From Agrostemma githago (Eukaryota > Streptophyta > Magnoliopsida > Caryophyllales > Caryophyllaceae), in assembly GCA_958450325.1 (NCBI GenBank), contig OY288243.1, forward strand, positions 24,334,844 to 24,398,843: a DNA stretch of 64,000 bases, in the 5' to 3' direction. Positions 34,800 through 48,600 of this stretch are shown here, piece by piece (within the stretch, counting starts at the first letter, position 1; the number at the start of each line of letters is the position of its first letter). Under the pieces are notes generated by a model, which worked only from the letters and a program-made list of their open reading frames with translations, did not search any database and had not been told where the DNA came from. The translations under genes were made by a program, and so were the position numbers.

Positions 34800-37700
34800 A
34801 AAGTCAAGGGACAAAGATCCATCCGAAAGAGTAGTCCGGATATACTAAGAACCTATCTCGAAGAAAGTCCAAGGAGAAAGATCATATTCATTAATTATCT
34901 CAAAGAAAGTCGAGGGACAAAGATCTGTACCAAGGAGTAGTCCAGAGATAGTCAGAAACTATATCGAAGAAACTCCAGAGTCAAAGATCCGTCCCAAATA
35001 GTTGTCCAGAGATAGTTAGAAATTATCTCGAATAAAGTCCACGGACAAAGATCTGTCCCAAAGAGTAGTCCAGAGATTGTTAGAAACTATCTCGAAGAAA
35101 GTCTTGGGACAAAGATCCGTCCCAAAGAGTAGTCCGGAGATAGTCAGAAACTATACCGAAGAAAGTCCAAGGACAAAGATCGTAGTCAGAAACTATCTCG
35201 AAGAAAGTCAACGGGCAAAGATCCATCCCAAAGAGTAGTCCAGAGATAGTCAGAAACTATCTCGAAGAAAGTCAAGGGACAAAGATCTGTCCCATTGAGT
35301 AGTCCAGAGATGGCCAGAAACTATCTCGAAGAAAGTCTAGGGACAAAGATCTGTCCCAAAGAGTAGTCCAGAGATAGTCATAAACTATCTCGAAGAAAGT
35401 ACACGGAGAAAGATCCGTCCCAAAGAGTAGTCCAGAGATAGTCGAAAACTATTCCGAAGAAAGTCCAGGGACAAAGATCCGTCCCAAAAAGTAGTCCAGT
35501 GATTGTCAGAAACTATCTCGAAGAAATTCAAGGGACAAAGATCTGTCACAAAGAGTAGTCCGATGATTGTCAAAAACTATCTCGAAGAAAGTCCAGGGAC
35601 AAAAATCCGTCCCAAAGAGTAGTCTTGAGATAGTCAGAAACTATCTCGAAGAAAGTCCTCGGAGAAAGATCCATCCGAAAGAGTAGTCCAGAGATAGTCG
35701 AAAACTATTTCGAAGAAAGTCCAGGGACAAAGATCCGTCCCAAAAAGTAGTCCAGTGATTGTCAGAAACTATCTCGTAGAAATTCAAGGGACAAAGATCC
35801 GTCACAAAGAGTAGTCCGAAGATAGTCAGAAACTATCTCGAAGAAAGTCCCAGGAGAAAGATCATAGTCATAAATTATTTCAAAGAAAGTCAGGGACAAA
35901 GATTTGTACCAAAGAGTAGTCCAGAGATAGTCCGAAACTATCTCAAAGAAAGTCCAGGGACAAAGATCCGTCCCAAACAGTATTCCGGAGATAGTCAAAG
36001 ACTATCTCGAAGAACGTCCAGGGACAAAGATCCGTCCCAAAGAGTAGTCTGGAGATAGTCAGAAGCTATACCGAAGAAAGTCCAAGGACAAAGATCGTAG
36101 TCAGAAACTATCTCGAAGAAAGTCCACGGGCAAACATCCATCCCAAAGAGTAGTCCAGAGATAGTCAGAAACTATCTCGAAGAAAGTCAAGGGACAAAGA
36201 TCCGTCCCATTGAGTAGTCCAGAGATAGTTAGAAGCTATCTCGAAGAAAGTCCAGGGACAAAGATCTGTCCCATAGAGTAGTCCAGAGATAGTCATAAAC
36301 TATCTCGAAGAAAGTCCACGGAGAAAGATCCGTCCCAAAGATTAGTCCAGAGATAGTCGAAAACTATTTCGAAGAAAGTCCAGGGACAATGATCCGTCCC
36401 AAAAAGTAGTCGAGTGATTGTCAGAAACTATCTCGAAGAAATTCAAGGGACAAAGATCCGTCACAAAGAGTAGTCCGAAGATAGTCAAAAACTATCTCGA
36501 AGAAAGTCCAGGGACAAAGATCCGTCCCAAAGAGTAGTCCTGAGATAGTCAGAAACTATCTCGAAGAAAGTCCTCGGAGAAAGATCCATCCCAAAGAGTA
36601 GTCCAGAGATAGTCGAAAACTATTTCGAAGAAAGTCCAGGGACAAAGATCCGTCCCAAAAAGTAGTCCAGTGTTTGTCAGAAACTATCTCGTAGAAATTC
36701 AAAGGACAAAGATCCGTCACAAAGAGTAGTCCGAAGATAGTCAGAAACTATCTCGAAGAAAGTCCCTGGAGAAAGATCATAGTCATAAATTATCTCAAAG
36801 AAAGTCAGGGACAAAGATCTGTACCAAAGAGTAGTCCAGAGATAGTCAGAAACTATCTCAAAGAAAGTGAAGGGACAAATATCCGTCCCATAGAGTAGTC
36901 CGGAGATAGTCAGAAACTATCTCGAAGAAATTCCAAGGGCAAAGATCATAGCCGGAAACTACCACGAAGAAAGTCCACGAACAAAGATCCATCCCAATGA
37001 GTGGTCCAGAGATAGTCAGAAACTATCTCGAAGAAAGTCCAGGGACAAAGTACCATCCCATAGAGTAGTCTGGGGATGGTCAGAAACTATCTCGAAGAAA
37101 GTCCAGGGACAAAGATCCGTCCCAAAGAGTAGTCCAGAGATAGTTAGAAACTATCTCGAAGAAAGTCCATGGACAAAGATCATAGTCAGAAACTAAGTCG
37201 AAGAAAGTCCACGGACAAGGATCCATCCCAAAGAGTGGTCCAGAGATAGTCAGAAACTATCTCGAAGAAAGTCCAAGGACAAAGATCAATCCCATAGAGA
37301 AGTCCAGAGATGGTCAGAAACTATCTCGAAGAAAGTCCAGGGACAAAGATCCGTCCCAAAGAGTAGTCTTGAAATAGTCATAAACTATCTCGAAGAAAGT
37401 ACACGGAGAAAGATCCGTCCCAAAGAGTAGTCCAGAGATAGTCGAAAACTATTTCGAAGAAAGTCCTGGGACAAAGATCCGTCCCAAAAAGTAGTCCAGT
37501 GATTGTCAGAAACTATCTCGAAGAAATTCAAGGGACAAAGATCTGTCACAAAGAGTAGTCCGAAGATTGTCAAAAACTATCTCGAAGAAAGTCAAGGGAC
37601 AAAGATCCATCCGAAAGAGTAGTTCGGATATAGTAAGAACCTATCTCGAAGAAAGTCCAAGGAGAAAGATCATATTCATAAATTATCTCAAAGAAAGTCG

Positions 37701-38970
37701 AGGGACAAAGATCTGTACCAAGGAGTAGTCCAGAGATAGTCAGAAGCTATATTGAAGAAACTCCAGAGTCAAAGATCCGTCCCAAATAGTTGTCCAGAGA
37801 TAGTTAGAAATTATCTCGAATAAAGTCCACGGAAAAAGATCTGTCCCAAAGAGTAGTCCAGAGATTGTTAGAAACTATCTCGAAGAAAGTCTTGGGACAA
37901 AGATCCGTCCCAAAGAGTAGTCCGGATATAGTCAAAGACTATCTCGAAGAACGTGCAGGGACAAAGATCCGTCCCAAAGAGTAGTCTAGAGATAGTCAGA
38001 AACTATACCGAAGAAAGTCCAAGGACAAAGATCGTAGTCAGAAACTATCTCGAAGAAAATCCACGGGCAAAGATCCATCCCAAAGAGTAGTCCAGAGATA
38101 GTCAGAAACTATCTCGAAGAAAGTCAAGGGACAAAGATCTGTCCCATTGAGTAGTCTAGAGATAGCCAGAAACTATCTCGAAGAAAGTCCAGGGACAAAG
38201 ATCTGTCCCAAAGAGTAGTCCAGAGATAGTCATAAACTATTTCGAAGAAAGTCCAGGGACAAAGATCCGTCCCAAAAAGTAGTCCAGTGATTGTCAGAAA
38301 CTATCTCGAAGAAATTCAAGGGACAAAGATCTGTCACAAAGAGTAGTCCGAAGATAGTCAAAAACTATCACGAAGAAAGTCCAGGGACAAAGATCCGTCC
38401 CAAAGAGTAGTCTTGAGATAGTCAGAAACTATCTCGAAGAAAGTCCTCGGAGAAAGATCCATCCGAAAGAGTAGTCCAGAGATAGTCGAAAACTATTTCG
38501 AAGAAAGTCCAGGGACAAAGATCCGTCCCAAAAAGTAGTCCAGTGATTGTCAGAAACTATCTCGTAGAAATTCAAGGGACAAAGATCCGTCACAAAGAGT
38601 AGTCCGAAGATAGTCAGAAACTATCTCGAAGAAAGTCACAGGAGAAAGATCATAGTCATAAATTATTTCAAAGAAAGTCAGGGACAAAGATCTGTACAAA
38701 AGAGTAGTCCAGAGATAGTCAGAAACTATCTCAAAGAAAGTCCAGGGACAAAGATCCGTCCCAAAGAGTATTCCGGAGATAGTCAAAGACTATCTCGAAG
38801 AACGTCCAGGGACAAAGATCCGTCCCAAAGAGTAGTCTGGAGATAGTCAGAAACTATACCGAAGAAAGTCCAAGGACAAAGATCGTAGTCAGAAACTATC
38901 TCGAAGAAAGTCCACGGGCAAACATCCATCCCAAAGAGTAGTCCAGAGATAGTCAGAAACTATCTCGAAG
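34800..38970. repeat. Dispersed duplication, offset 2788 bp
   Basis: About 34800-36180 recurs at about 37590-38970. Landmarks at 2788 bp are the CGAGGGACAAAG monomer (34911/37699) and AGTAGTCTGG (36043/38831). In between, the offset is temporarily 2852 (CTATACCG at 35148/38000). Copy 2 thus has one extra monomer and later one fewer. The 36.2-37.6 kb spacer is ordinary satellite. Confidence 0.72.
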
Positions 38971-40318
38971 AAAGTCAAGGGACAAAGATCAGTCCCAAAG
39001 AGTAGTCCAGAGATAGTCATAAACTATCTGGAAAGAAAGTCCACGGAGAAAGATTCAACCCAAAGATTAGTCCAGAGATAGTCGAAAACTATTTCGAAGA
39101 AAGTCCAGGGACAATGATCCGTCCCAAAAAGTAGTCCAGTGATTGTCAGAAACTATCTCGAAGAAATTCATAGGACAAAGATCCGTCACAAAGAGTAGTC
39201 CGAAGATAGTCAAAAACTATCTCGAAGAAAGTCCAGGGACAAAGATCCGTCCCAAAGAGTAGTCCAGAGATAGTCATAAACTATTTCGAAGAAAGTCCAG
39301 AGACAAAGATCCGTCCCAAAAAGTAGTCCAGTGATTGTCAGAAACTATCTCGAAGAAATTCAAGGGACAAAGATCTGTCACAAAGAGTAGTCCGAAGATA
39401 GTCAAAAACTATCACGAAGAAAGTCCAGGGACAAAGATCCGTCCCAAAGAGTAGTCTTGAGATAGTCAGAAACTATCTCGAAGAAAGTCCTCGGAGAAAG
39501 ATCCATCCGAAAGAGTAGTCCAGAGATAGTCGAAAACTATTTCGAAGAAAGTCCAGGGACAAAGATCCGTCCCAAAAAGTAGTCCAGTGATTGTCAGAAA
39601 CTATCTCGTAGAAATTCAAGGGACAAAGATCCGTCACAAAGAGTAGTCCGAAGATAGTCAGAAACTATCTCGAAGAAAGTCACAGGAGAAAGATCATAGT
39701 CATAAATTATTTCAAAGAAAGTCAGGGACAAAGATCTGTACAAAAGAGTAGTCCAGAGATAGTCAGAAACTATCTCAAAGAAAGTCCAGGGACAAAGATC
39801 CGTCCCAAAGAGTATTCCGGAGATAGTCAAAGACTATCTCGAAGAACGTCCAGGGACAAAGATCCGTCCCAAAGAGTAGTCTGGAGATAGTCAGAAACTA
39901 TACCGAAGAAAGTCCAAGGACAAAGATCGTAGTCAGAAACTATCTCGAAGAAAGTCCACGGGCAAACATCCTTCCCAAAGAGTAGTCCAGAGATAGTCAG
40001 AAACTATCTCGAAGAAAGTCAAGGGACAAAGATCAGTCCCAAAGAGTAGTCCAGAGATAGTCATAAACTATCTAGAAAGAAAGTCCACGGAGAAAGATTC
40101 AACCCAAAGATTAGTCCAGAGATAGTCGAAAACTATTTCGAAGAAAGTCCAGGGACAATGATCCGTCCCAAAAAGTAGTCCAGTGATTGTCAGAAACTAT
40201 CTCGAAGAAATTCATAGGACAAAGATCCGTCACAAAGAGTAGTCCGAAGATAGTCAAAAACTATCTCGAAGAAAGTCCAGGGACAAAGATCCGTCCCAAA
40301 GAGTAGTCCTGAGATAGT
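38231..40318. repeat. 1044-bp tandem duplication (two copies)
   Basis: Copy 1 is 38231-39274 and copy 2 39275-40318. Both begin at CATAAACTATTTCG. Both contain the same odd monomer with an extra base before GAAAG (TCTGGAAAGAAAG near 39028, TCTAGAAAGAAAG near 40072) and GATTCAACCCAAAG. Differences seen are a few single bases, so the duplication is recent. Confidence 0.82.
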
Positions 40319-40500
40319 CAGAAACTATCTCGAAGAAAGTCCTAGGAGAAAGATCCATCCCAAAGAGTAGTCCAGAGATAGTCGAAAACTATTTCGAAGA
40401 AAGCCCAGGGACAAAGATCCGTCCCAAAGAGTAGTCCAGAGATAGTCAAATACTATCTCGAAGAAAGCACATGGACAAAGATCCATCCCAAAGAGTAGTC

Positions 40501-43500
40501 CAGTGATTGTTAAAAACTATCTCGAAGAAATTCAACGGACAAAGATCTGTCACAAAGAGTAGTCCAAAGATTGTCATAAACTATCTCGAAGAACGTCCAG
40601 GGACAAAGATCCGTCCCAAAGAATAGTCAAGAGATAGTCATAAACTATTTCGAAAAAAGTCAAGGGACAAAGATCCGTCCCAAAGAAGAGTCCGGATATA
40701 GTAAGAACCTATCTCGAAGAAAGTCAAGGGACAAAGATCTGTCCCATTGAGTAGTCCAGAGATAGTCAGAAAGTATCTTAAAGAAAGTCCAGGTACAAAG
40801 ATCCGTCCCAAAGAGTAGTCCAGAGATAGTCGAAAACTATTTCGAAGAAGGTCTAGGGACAAAGATCCGTCCCAAAGAGTAGTCAAGTGATTGTCAGAAA
40901 CTATCTCGAAGAAATTCAAGGGAAAAAGATCCGTCACAAAGATTAGTCCGAAGATAGTCAGAAACTATCTCGAAGAAAGTCCAAGGACAAAGATCATAGT
41001 CAGAAACTACCTCGAAGAAAGTCCACAGACAAAGATCCGTCCCAAAGAGTAGTCCAGTAATTGTTAGAAACTATCTCGAAGAAATTTAAGGGACAAAGAT
41101 CCGTCACAAAGAGTAGTCCGAAGATAGTCAGAAAATATCTCGAAGAACGTCCAGGGACAAAGATCCGTCCCAAAGAATAGTCCAAAGATAGTCAGAAACT
41201 ATCTCGAAGAAAGTCAAGGGACAAAGATCCATCCCAAAGAGTAGTCCGGATATAGTAAGAACCTATCTCGAAGAACGTCCGAGGAGAAAGATCACAGTCA
41301 TAAATTATCTCAAAGAAAGTCCAGGGACAAAGATCTGTACCAATGAGTAGTCCGGAGATAGTCAGAAACTATATCGAAGAAACTCCAGAGACAAAGATTC
41401 GTCCCAAAGAGTAGTCCAGAGATAGTAAGATACTATCTCGAAAAAAGACCAGGGACAAAGATCCGTCCCAAAGAGTTGTCCAGAGATAGTTAGAAATTAT
41501 CTCGAATAAAGTCCACGAACAAAGATCTGTCCCAAAGAGTAGTCCAGAGATTGTTAGAAACTATCTCGAAGAAAGTCCAGGGACAAAGATCCGTCCCAAA
41601 GAGTAGTCTTGAGATAGTCATAAACTATCTCGAAGAAAGTCCTCAAGGAAAGATCCGTCCCAAAGAATAATCCAGAGCTACGCAAAAACTATCTCGAAGA
41701 AAGTCCAGAGATAAAGACCCGTCCCAAAAAGTAGTCCTGAGATAGTCAGAAACTATCTCGGAGAATGTCATGGGAAAACGATCCGTCCCATAGAGTAGTC
41801 TGGAGATAGTCGGAAACTATCTCAAAGAAAGTCCAAGGACAAAGATCGTAGTCAGAAACTATCTCGAAGAAAGTCCACTGACAAAGATCCTACCCAAAGA
41901 GTAGTCCAGAGATAGTCAGAAACTATCTCGAAGAAAGTCCTCGGAGAAAGATCCATCCCAAAGAGTAGTCCAGAGATAGTCGAAAACTATTTCGAAGAAA
42001 GCCCAGGGACAAAGATCAGTCCCAAAAAGTAGTCCAGTGTTTGTCAGAAACTATCTCGTAGAAATTCAAAGGACAAAGATCCGTCACAAAGAGTAGTCCG
42101 AAGATAGTCAGAAACTATCTCGAAGAAAGTCCCAGGAGAAAGATCATAGTCATAAATTATCTCAAAGAAAGTCAGGGACAAAGATCTGTACCAAAGAGTA
42201 GTCCAGAGATAGTTAGAAACTATCTCAAAGAAAGTCAAGGGACAAATATCCGTCCCAAAGAGTAGTCCGGAGATAGTCAGAAACTATCTCGAAGAAATTC
42301 CAAGGGCAAAGATCATAGCCAGAAACTACCACGAAGAAAGTCCACGGACAAAGATCCATCCCAATGAGTGGTCTAGAGATAGTCAGAAACTATCTCGAAG
42401 AAAGTCCAGGGACAAAGATCCATCCCATAGAGTAGTCTAGAGATAGTCAGAAACTATCTCGAAGAAAGTCCAGGGACAAAGATCCGTCCCAAAGAGTAGT
42501 CCAGAGATAGTCAAAAACTATCTCGAAGAAAGTCCAGGGACAAAGATCCGTCCCAAAGAGTAGTTCAGTGATTGTTAAAAACTATCTCGAAGAAATTCAA
42601 CGGACAAAGATCTGTCACAAAGAGTAGTCCAAAGATTGTCATAAACTATCTCGAAGAACGTCCAGGGACAAAGATCCGTCCCAAAGAATAGTCAAGAGAT
42701 AGTCATAAACTATATCGAAGAAAGTCAAGGGACAAAGATCCGTCCCAAAGAAGAGTCCGGATATAGTAAGAACCTATCTCGAAGAAAGTCAAGGGACAAA
42801 GATCTGTCCCATTGAGTAGTCCAGAGATAGTCAGAAAGTATCTCAAAGAAAGTCCAGGGACAAAGATCCGTCCCAAAGAGTAGTCCAGAGATAGTCGAAA
42901 ACTATTTCGAAGAAGGTCCAGGGACAAAGATCCGTCCCAAAGAGTAGTCAAGTGATTGTCAGAAACTATCTCGAAGAAATTCAAGGGAAAAAGATCCGTC
43001 ACAAAGATTAGTCCGAAGATAGTCAGAAACTATCTCGAAGAAAGTCCAAGGACAAAGATCATAGTCAGAAACTACCTCGAAGAAAGTCCACAGACAAAGA
43101 TCCGTCCCAAAGAGTAGTCCAGTAATTGTTAGAAACTATCTCGAAGAAATTTAAGGGACAAAGATCCGTAACAAAGAGTAGTCCGAAGATAGTCAGAAAA
43201 TATCTCGAAGAACGTCCAGGGACAAAGATCCGTCCCAAAGAATAGTCCAAAGATAGTCAGAAACTATCTCGAAGAAAGTCAAGGGACAAAGATCCATCCC
43301 AAAGAGTAGTCCGGATATAGTAAGAACCTATCTCGAAGAACGACCGAGGAGAAAGATCACAGTCATAAATTATCTCAAAGAAAGTCCAGGGACAAAGATC
43401 TGTACCAATGAGTAGTCCAGAGATAGTCAGAAACTATATCGAAGAAACTCCAGAGACAAAGATTCGTCCCAAAGAGTAGTCTAGAGATAGTAAGATACTA

Positions 43501-44491
43501 TCTCGAAAAAAGACCAGGGACAAAGATCCGTCCCAAAGAGTTGTCCAGAGATAGTTAGAAATTATCTCGAATAAAGTCCACGGACAAAGATCTGTCCCAA
43601 AGAGTAGTCCAGAGATTGTTAGAAACTATCACGAAGAAAGTCCAGGGACAAAGATCCGTCCCAAAGAGTAGTCCGTAGATAGTCAAAGACTATCTCGAAG
43701 AAAGTCCAGGGACAAAGATCCGTCCCAAAGAGTAGTCCTGAGATAGTTAGAAACTATCTCGGAGAAAGTCATGGGACAAAGATCCGTCCCAAAGAGTAGT
43801 CCGAAGATAGTCAGAAACTATCTCGAAGAAAGTCCATGGACAAAGATCATAGTCAGAAACTAAGTCGAAGAAAGTCCACGGACAAGGATCCATCCCAAAG
43901 AGTGGTCCAGAGATAGTCAAAAACTATCTCGAAGAAAGTCCAAGGACAAAGATCAATCCCATAGAGAAGTCCAGAGATGGTCAGAAACTATCTCGAAGAA
44001 AGTCCAGGGACAAAGATCCGTCCCAAAGAGTAGTCTTGAGATAGTCATAAACTATCTCGAAGAAAGTCCTCAGAGAAAGATCCGTCCCAAAGAATAATCC
44101 AGAGCTACTCAAAAACTATCTCGAAGAAAGTCCAGAGATAAAGACGCGTCCCAAAAAGTAGTCCTGAGATAGTCAGAAACTATCTCGGAGAATGTCATGG
44201 GAAAAAGATCCGTCTCAAAGAAAGTCCAAGGACAAAGATCGTAGTCAGAAACTATCTCGAAGAAAGTCCACAGACAAAGATCCTACCCAAAGAGTAGTCC
44301 AGAGATAGTCAGAAACTATCTCGAAGAAAGTCCAGGGACAAAGATCCGTCCCATAGAGTAGTCCAGAGATAGTCAGAAACTATCTCGAAGAAAGTCCAGG
44401 GACAAAGATCCGTCCCAAAGAGTAGTCCAGAGATAGTCAAATACTATCTCGAAGAAAGCCCATGGACAAAGATCTGTCCCAAAGAGTAGTC
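40501..44491. repeat. Two repeats of a ~1.1-kb segment at 2065-bp offset
   Basis: The segment 40501-41605 recurs at 42566-43670. Anchors are GTGATTGTT plus ATTCAACGGAC (40501/42566) and AGTAATTGTTAG with GAAATTTAAGG (near 41048/43113). Beyond 43670 the second copy diverges (GTCCGTAGATAG against GTCTTGAGATAG). A third, less exact restart begins at 44492, 1926 bp on, with its own small internal repeat of GATATAGTAAGAACC near 44693 and 44880. Confidence 0.75.
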
Positions 44492-45680
44492 CAGTGATTG
44501 TTAAAAACTATCTCGAAGAAATTCAACGGACAATGATCTGTCACAAAGAGTAGTCCAAAGATTGTCATAAACTATCTCGAAGAACGTCCAGGGACAAAGA
44601 TCCGTCCCAAAGAATAGTCCAGAGATAGTCATAAACTATATCGAAGAATGTCAAGGGACAAAGATCCGTCCCAAATAGTAGTCCGGATATAGTAAGAACC
44701 TATCTCGAAGAAAGTCAAGGGACAAAGATCTAACCCATTGAGTAGCCCAGAGATAGTCAGAAACTATCTCAAAGAAAGTCCAGGGACAAATATCCGTCCC
44801 AAAGAGTAGTCCTGAGATAGTCAGAAACTATCTAGAAGAAAGTCAAGGGACAAAGATCCGTCCCAAAGAGTAGTCAGGATATAGTAAGAACCTATCTCGA
44901 AGAAAGTCAAGGGACAAAGATCTAACCCATTGAGTAGCCCAGAGATAGTCAGAAACTATCTCAAAGAAAGTCCAGGGACAAATATCCGTCCCAAAGAGTA
45001 GTCCAGAGATAGTCGAAAACTATTTCGAAGAAGGTCCAGGGACTAAGATCCGTCCCAAAGAGTAGTCAGGTGATTCTCAGAAACTATCTCGAAGAAATTC
45101 AAGGGAGAAAGATCCGTCACAAGGATTAGTCGAAAGATAGTCAGAAACTATCTCGAAGAAAGTCCAGGGACAAAGATCCGTCCCAAAGAGTAGTCCTGAG
45201 ATAGTCAGAAACTATCTCGAAGAAAGTCAAGGGACAAAGATCCGTCCCAAAGAGTAGTCCGGAGATAGTCAGAAACTATCTCGAAGAAAGTCCAAGGACA
45301 AAGATCATAGTCAGAAACTACCTCGAAGAAAGTCCACAGACAAAGATCCGTCCCAAAGAATAGTCCAGTAATCGTTAGAAACTATCTCGAAGAAATTTAA
45401 GGGACAAAGATCCGTCACAAAGAGTAGTCCGAAGATAGTCAGAAAATATCTCGAAGAACGTCCAGGGACAAAGATCCGTCCCAAAGAATAATCCAAAGAT
45501 AGTCATAAACTATATCGAAGAAAGTCAAGGGACAAAGATCCGTCCCAAAGAGTAGGCCGTATATAGTAAGAACCTATCTCGAAGAAAGTCAAGGGACAAA
45601 GATCTGTCCCATTGAGTAGTCCAGAGATAGTCAGAAACTATCTCAAAGAAAGTCCAGGGACAAAGATCTGTCCCAAAGAG

Positions 45681-48600
45681 TAGTCCAGAGATAGTCGAAA
45701 ACTATTTCGAAGAAGGTCCAGGGACTAAGATCCGTCCCAAAGAGTAGTCAGGTGATTGTCAGAAATTATCTCGAAGAAATTCAAGGGACAAAGATCCGTC
45801 ACAAAGATTAGTCCGAAGATAGTCAGAAACTATCTCGAAGAAAGTCCAGGAACAAAGATCCGTCCCAAAGAGTAGTCCTTAGATAGTCAGAAACTATCTC
45901 GAAGAAAGTCAAGGGACAAAGATGCGTCCGAAAGAGTAGTTCAGAGATAGTCAGAAACTATCTCGAAGAAAGTCCACGGACAAAGATCATAGTCAGAAAC
46001 TACCTCGAAGAAAGTCCACAGACAAACATCCGTCCCAAAGAGTAGTCTAGTAATTGTTAGAAACTATCTCGACGAAATTTAAGGGACAAAGATCCGTCAC
46101 AAAGAGTAGTCCGAAGATAGTCAGAAAATATCTCGAAGAACGTCCAGGGACAAAGATCCGTCCCAAAGAATAGTCCAAAGATAGTCAGAAAATATCTCGA
46201 AGAAAGTCAAGGGACAAAGATTCATCCCAAAGAGTTGTCCGGATATAGTAAGAACCTATCTCGAAGAAAGTCCAAGGAGAAAGATCATAGTCATAAATTA
46301 TCTCAAAGAAAGTCCAGGGACAAAGATCTATACCAATGAGTAGTCCAGAGATAGTCAGAAACTATATCGAAGAAACTCCAGAGACAAAGATCCGTCCCAA
46401 AGAGTTGTCCAGAGATAGTTAGAAATTATCTCGAATAAAGTCCACGGACAAAGATCTGTCCCAAAGAGTAGTCCAGAGATTGTTAGAAACTATCTCGAAG
46501 AAAATCCATGGACAAATATCCGTCCCAAAGAGTAGTTCGGAGATAGTCAAAGACTATCTCGAAGAAAGTCCAGGGACAAAGATCCGTCCCAAAGAGTAGT
46601 CCAGAGATAGTTAGAAACTATCTCGGAGAAAGTCATGGGACAAAGATCCGTCCCAAAGAGTAGTCTGCAGATAATCAGAAACTATACAGAAAAAAGTCCA
46701 AGGACAAAGATCATAGTCAGAAACTATCTCGAAGAAAGTCAACGGATAAAGATCCATCCATAAGAGTAGTCCAGAGATGGTCAGAATTTATCTCGAAGAA
46801 AGTCAAGGGACAAAGATCCGTCCCATTGAGTAGTCCAGAGATAGTTAGAAACTATCTCGAAGAAAGTCCAAGGAGAAAGATCAGTCCCAAAGAGTAGTCC
46901 AGAGATAGTCATAAACTATCTCGAAGAAAGTCCACGGAGAAAGATCCGTCCCAAAGAGTAGTCCAGAGATAGTCGAAAACTATTTCGAAGAAAGTTCAGT
47001 GACAAAGATCCGTCCCAAAAAGTAGTCCAGTGATTGTCAGAAACTATCACGAAGAAATTCAAGGGACAAAGATCCGTCACCAAGAGTAGTCCGAAGACAG
47101 TCAAAAACTGTCTCGAAGAAAGTCCAGGGACAAAGATCCGTCCCAAAGAGTAGTCCTGAGATAGTCAGAAACAATCTCGAAGAAAGTCAAGGGACAAAGA
47201 TCCGTCCCAAAGAGTAGTCCGGAGATAGTCAGAAACTATCTCGAAGAAAGTCCAAGGACAAAGATCATAGTCAGAAACTACATCGAAGAAAGTCCACGGT
47301 CAAAGATCCGTCCCAAAGAGTAGTCCAGAGATAGTCGAAAACTATTTCGAAGAAGGTCCAGGGACTAAGATCCGTCCCAAAGAGTAGTCAGGTGATTGTC
47401 AGAAATTATCTCGAAGAAATTCAAGGGACAAAGATCCGTCACAAAGATTAGTCCGAAGATAGTCAGAAACTATCTCGAAGAAAGTCCAGGAACAAAGATC
47501 CGTCCCAAAGAGTAGTCCTTAGATAGTCAGAAACTATCTCGAAGAAAGTCAAGGGACAAAGATGCGTCCGAAAGAGTAGTTCAGAGATAGTCAGAAACTA
47601 TTTCGAAGAAAGTCCACGGACAAAGATCATAGTCAGAAACTACCTCGAAGAAAGTCCACAGACAAACATCCGTCCCAAAGAGTAGTCTAGTAATTGTTAG
47701 AAACTATCTCGACGAAATTTAAGGGACAAAGATCCGTCACAAAGAGTAGTCCGAAGATAGTCAGAAAATATCTCGAAGAACGTCCAGGGACAAAGATCCG
47801 TCCCAAAGAATAGTCCAAAGATAGTCAGAAAATATCTCGAAGAAAGTCAAGGGACAAAGATTCATCCCAAAGAGTGGTCCGGATATAGTAAGAACCTATC
47901 TCGAAGAAAGTCTAAGGAGAAAGATCATAGTCATAAATTATCTCAAAGAAAGTCCAGGGACAAAGATCTATACCAATGAGTAGTCCAGAGATAGTCAGAA
48001 ACTATATCGAAGAAACTCCAGAGACAAAGATTCGTCCCAAAGAGTATTCCAGAGATAGTCAGATACTATCTCGAAAAAAGATCAGGGACAAAGATCCGAC
48101 CCAAAGAGTTGTCCAGAGATAGTTAGAAATTATCTCGAATAAAGTCCACGGACAAAGATCTGTCCCAAAGAGTAGTCCAGAGATTGTTAGAAACTATCTC
48201 GAAGAAAATCCAGGGACAAATATCCATCCCAAAGAGTAGTTCGGAGATAGTCAAAGACTATCTCGAAGAAAGTCCAGGGACAAAGATCCGTCCCAAAGAG
48301 TAGTCCAGAGATAGTTAGAAACTATCTCGGAGAAAGTCATGGGACAAAGATCCGTCCCAAAGAGTAGTCTGCAGATAATCAGAAACTATACAGAAAAAAG
48401 TCCAAGGACAAAGATCATAGTCAGAAACTATCTCGAAGAAAGTCAACGGATAAAGATCCATCCCTAAGAGTAGTCCAGAGATGGTCAGAATTTATCTCGA
48501 AGAAAGTCAAGGGACAAAGATCCGTCCCATTGAGTAGTCCAGAGATAGTTAGAAACTATCTCGAAGAAAGTCCAAGGAGAAAGATCAGTCCCAAAGAGTA

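Larger units (their letters stand above)
33531..45680. repeat. Region C: diverged satellite with local duplications
   Basis: This region is typified by monomers with AAAAAGTAGTCCAGTGATTGTCAG followed by GAAATTCAAGG, by GATAGTCGAAAACTATTTCG, and by GGATATAGTAAGAACC followed by AAGGAGAAAGATCATA. Block lengths are less regular than in region A and I could not derive one canonical HOR. Within it are duplications at offsets 2788, 1044 and 2065 bp, listed separately. Stretches between them (33531-34800, 36180-37590, 40319-40500, 44492-45680) are the same satellite and hold nothing else. Confidence 0.72.
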
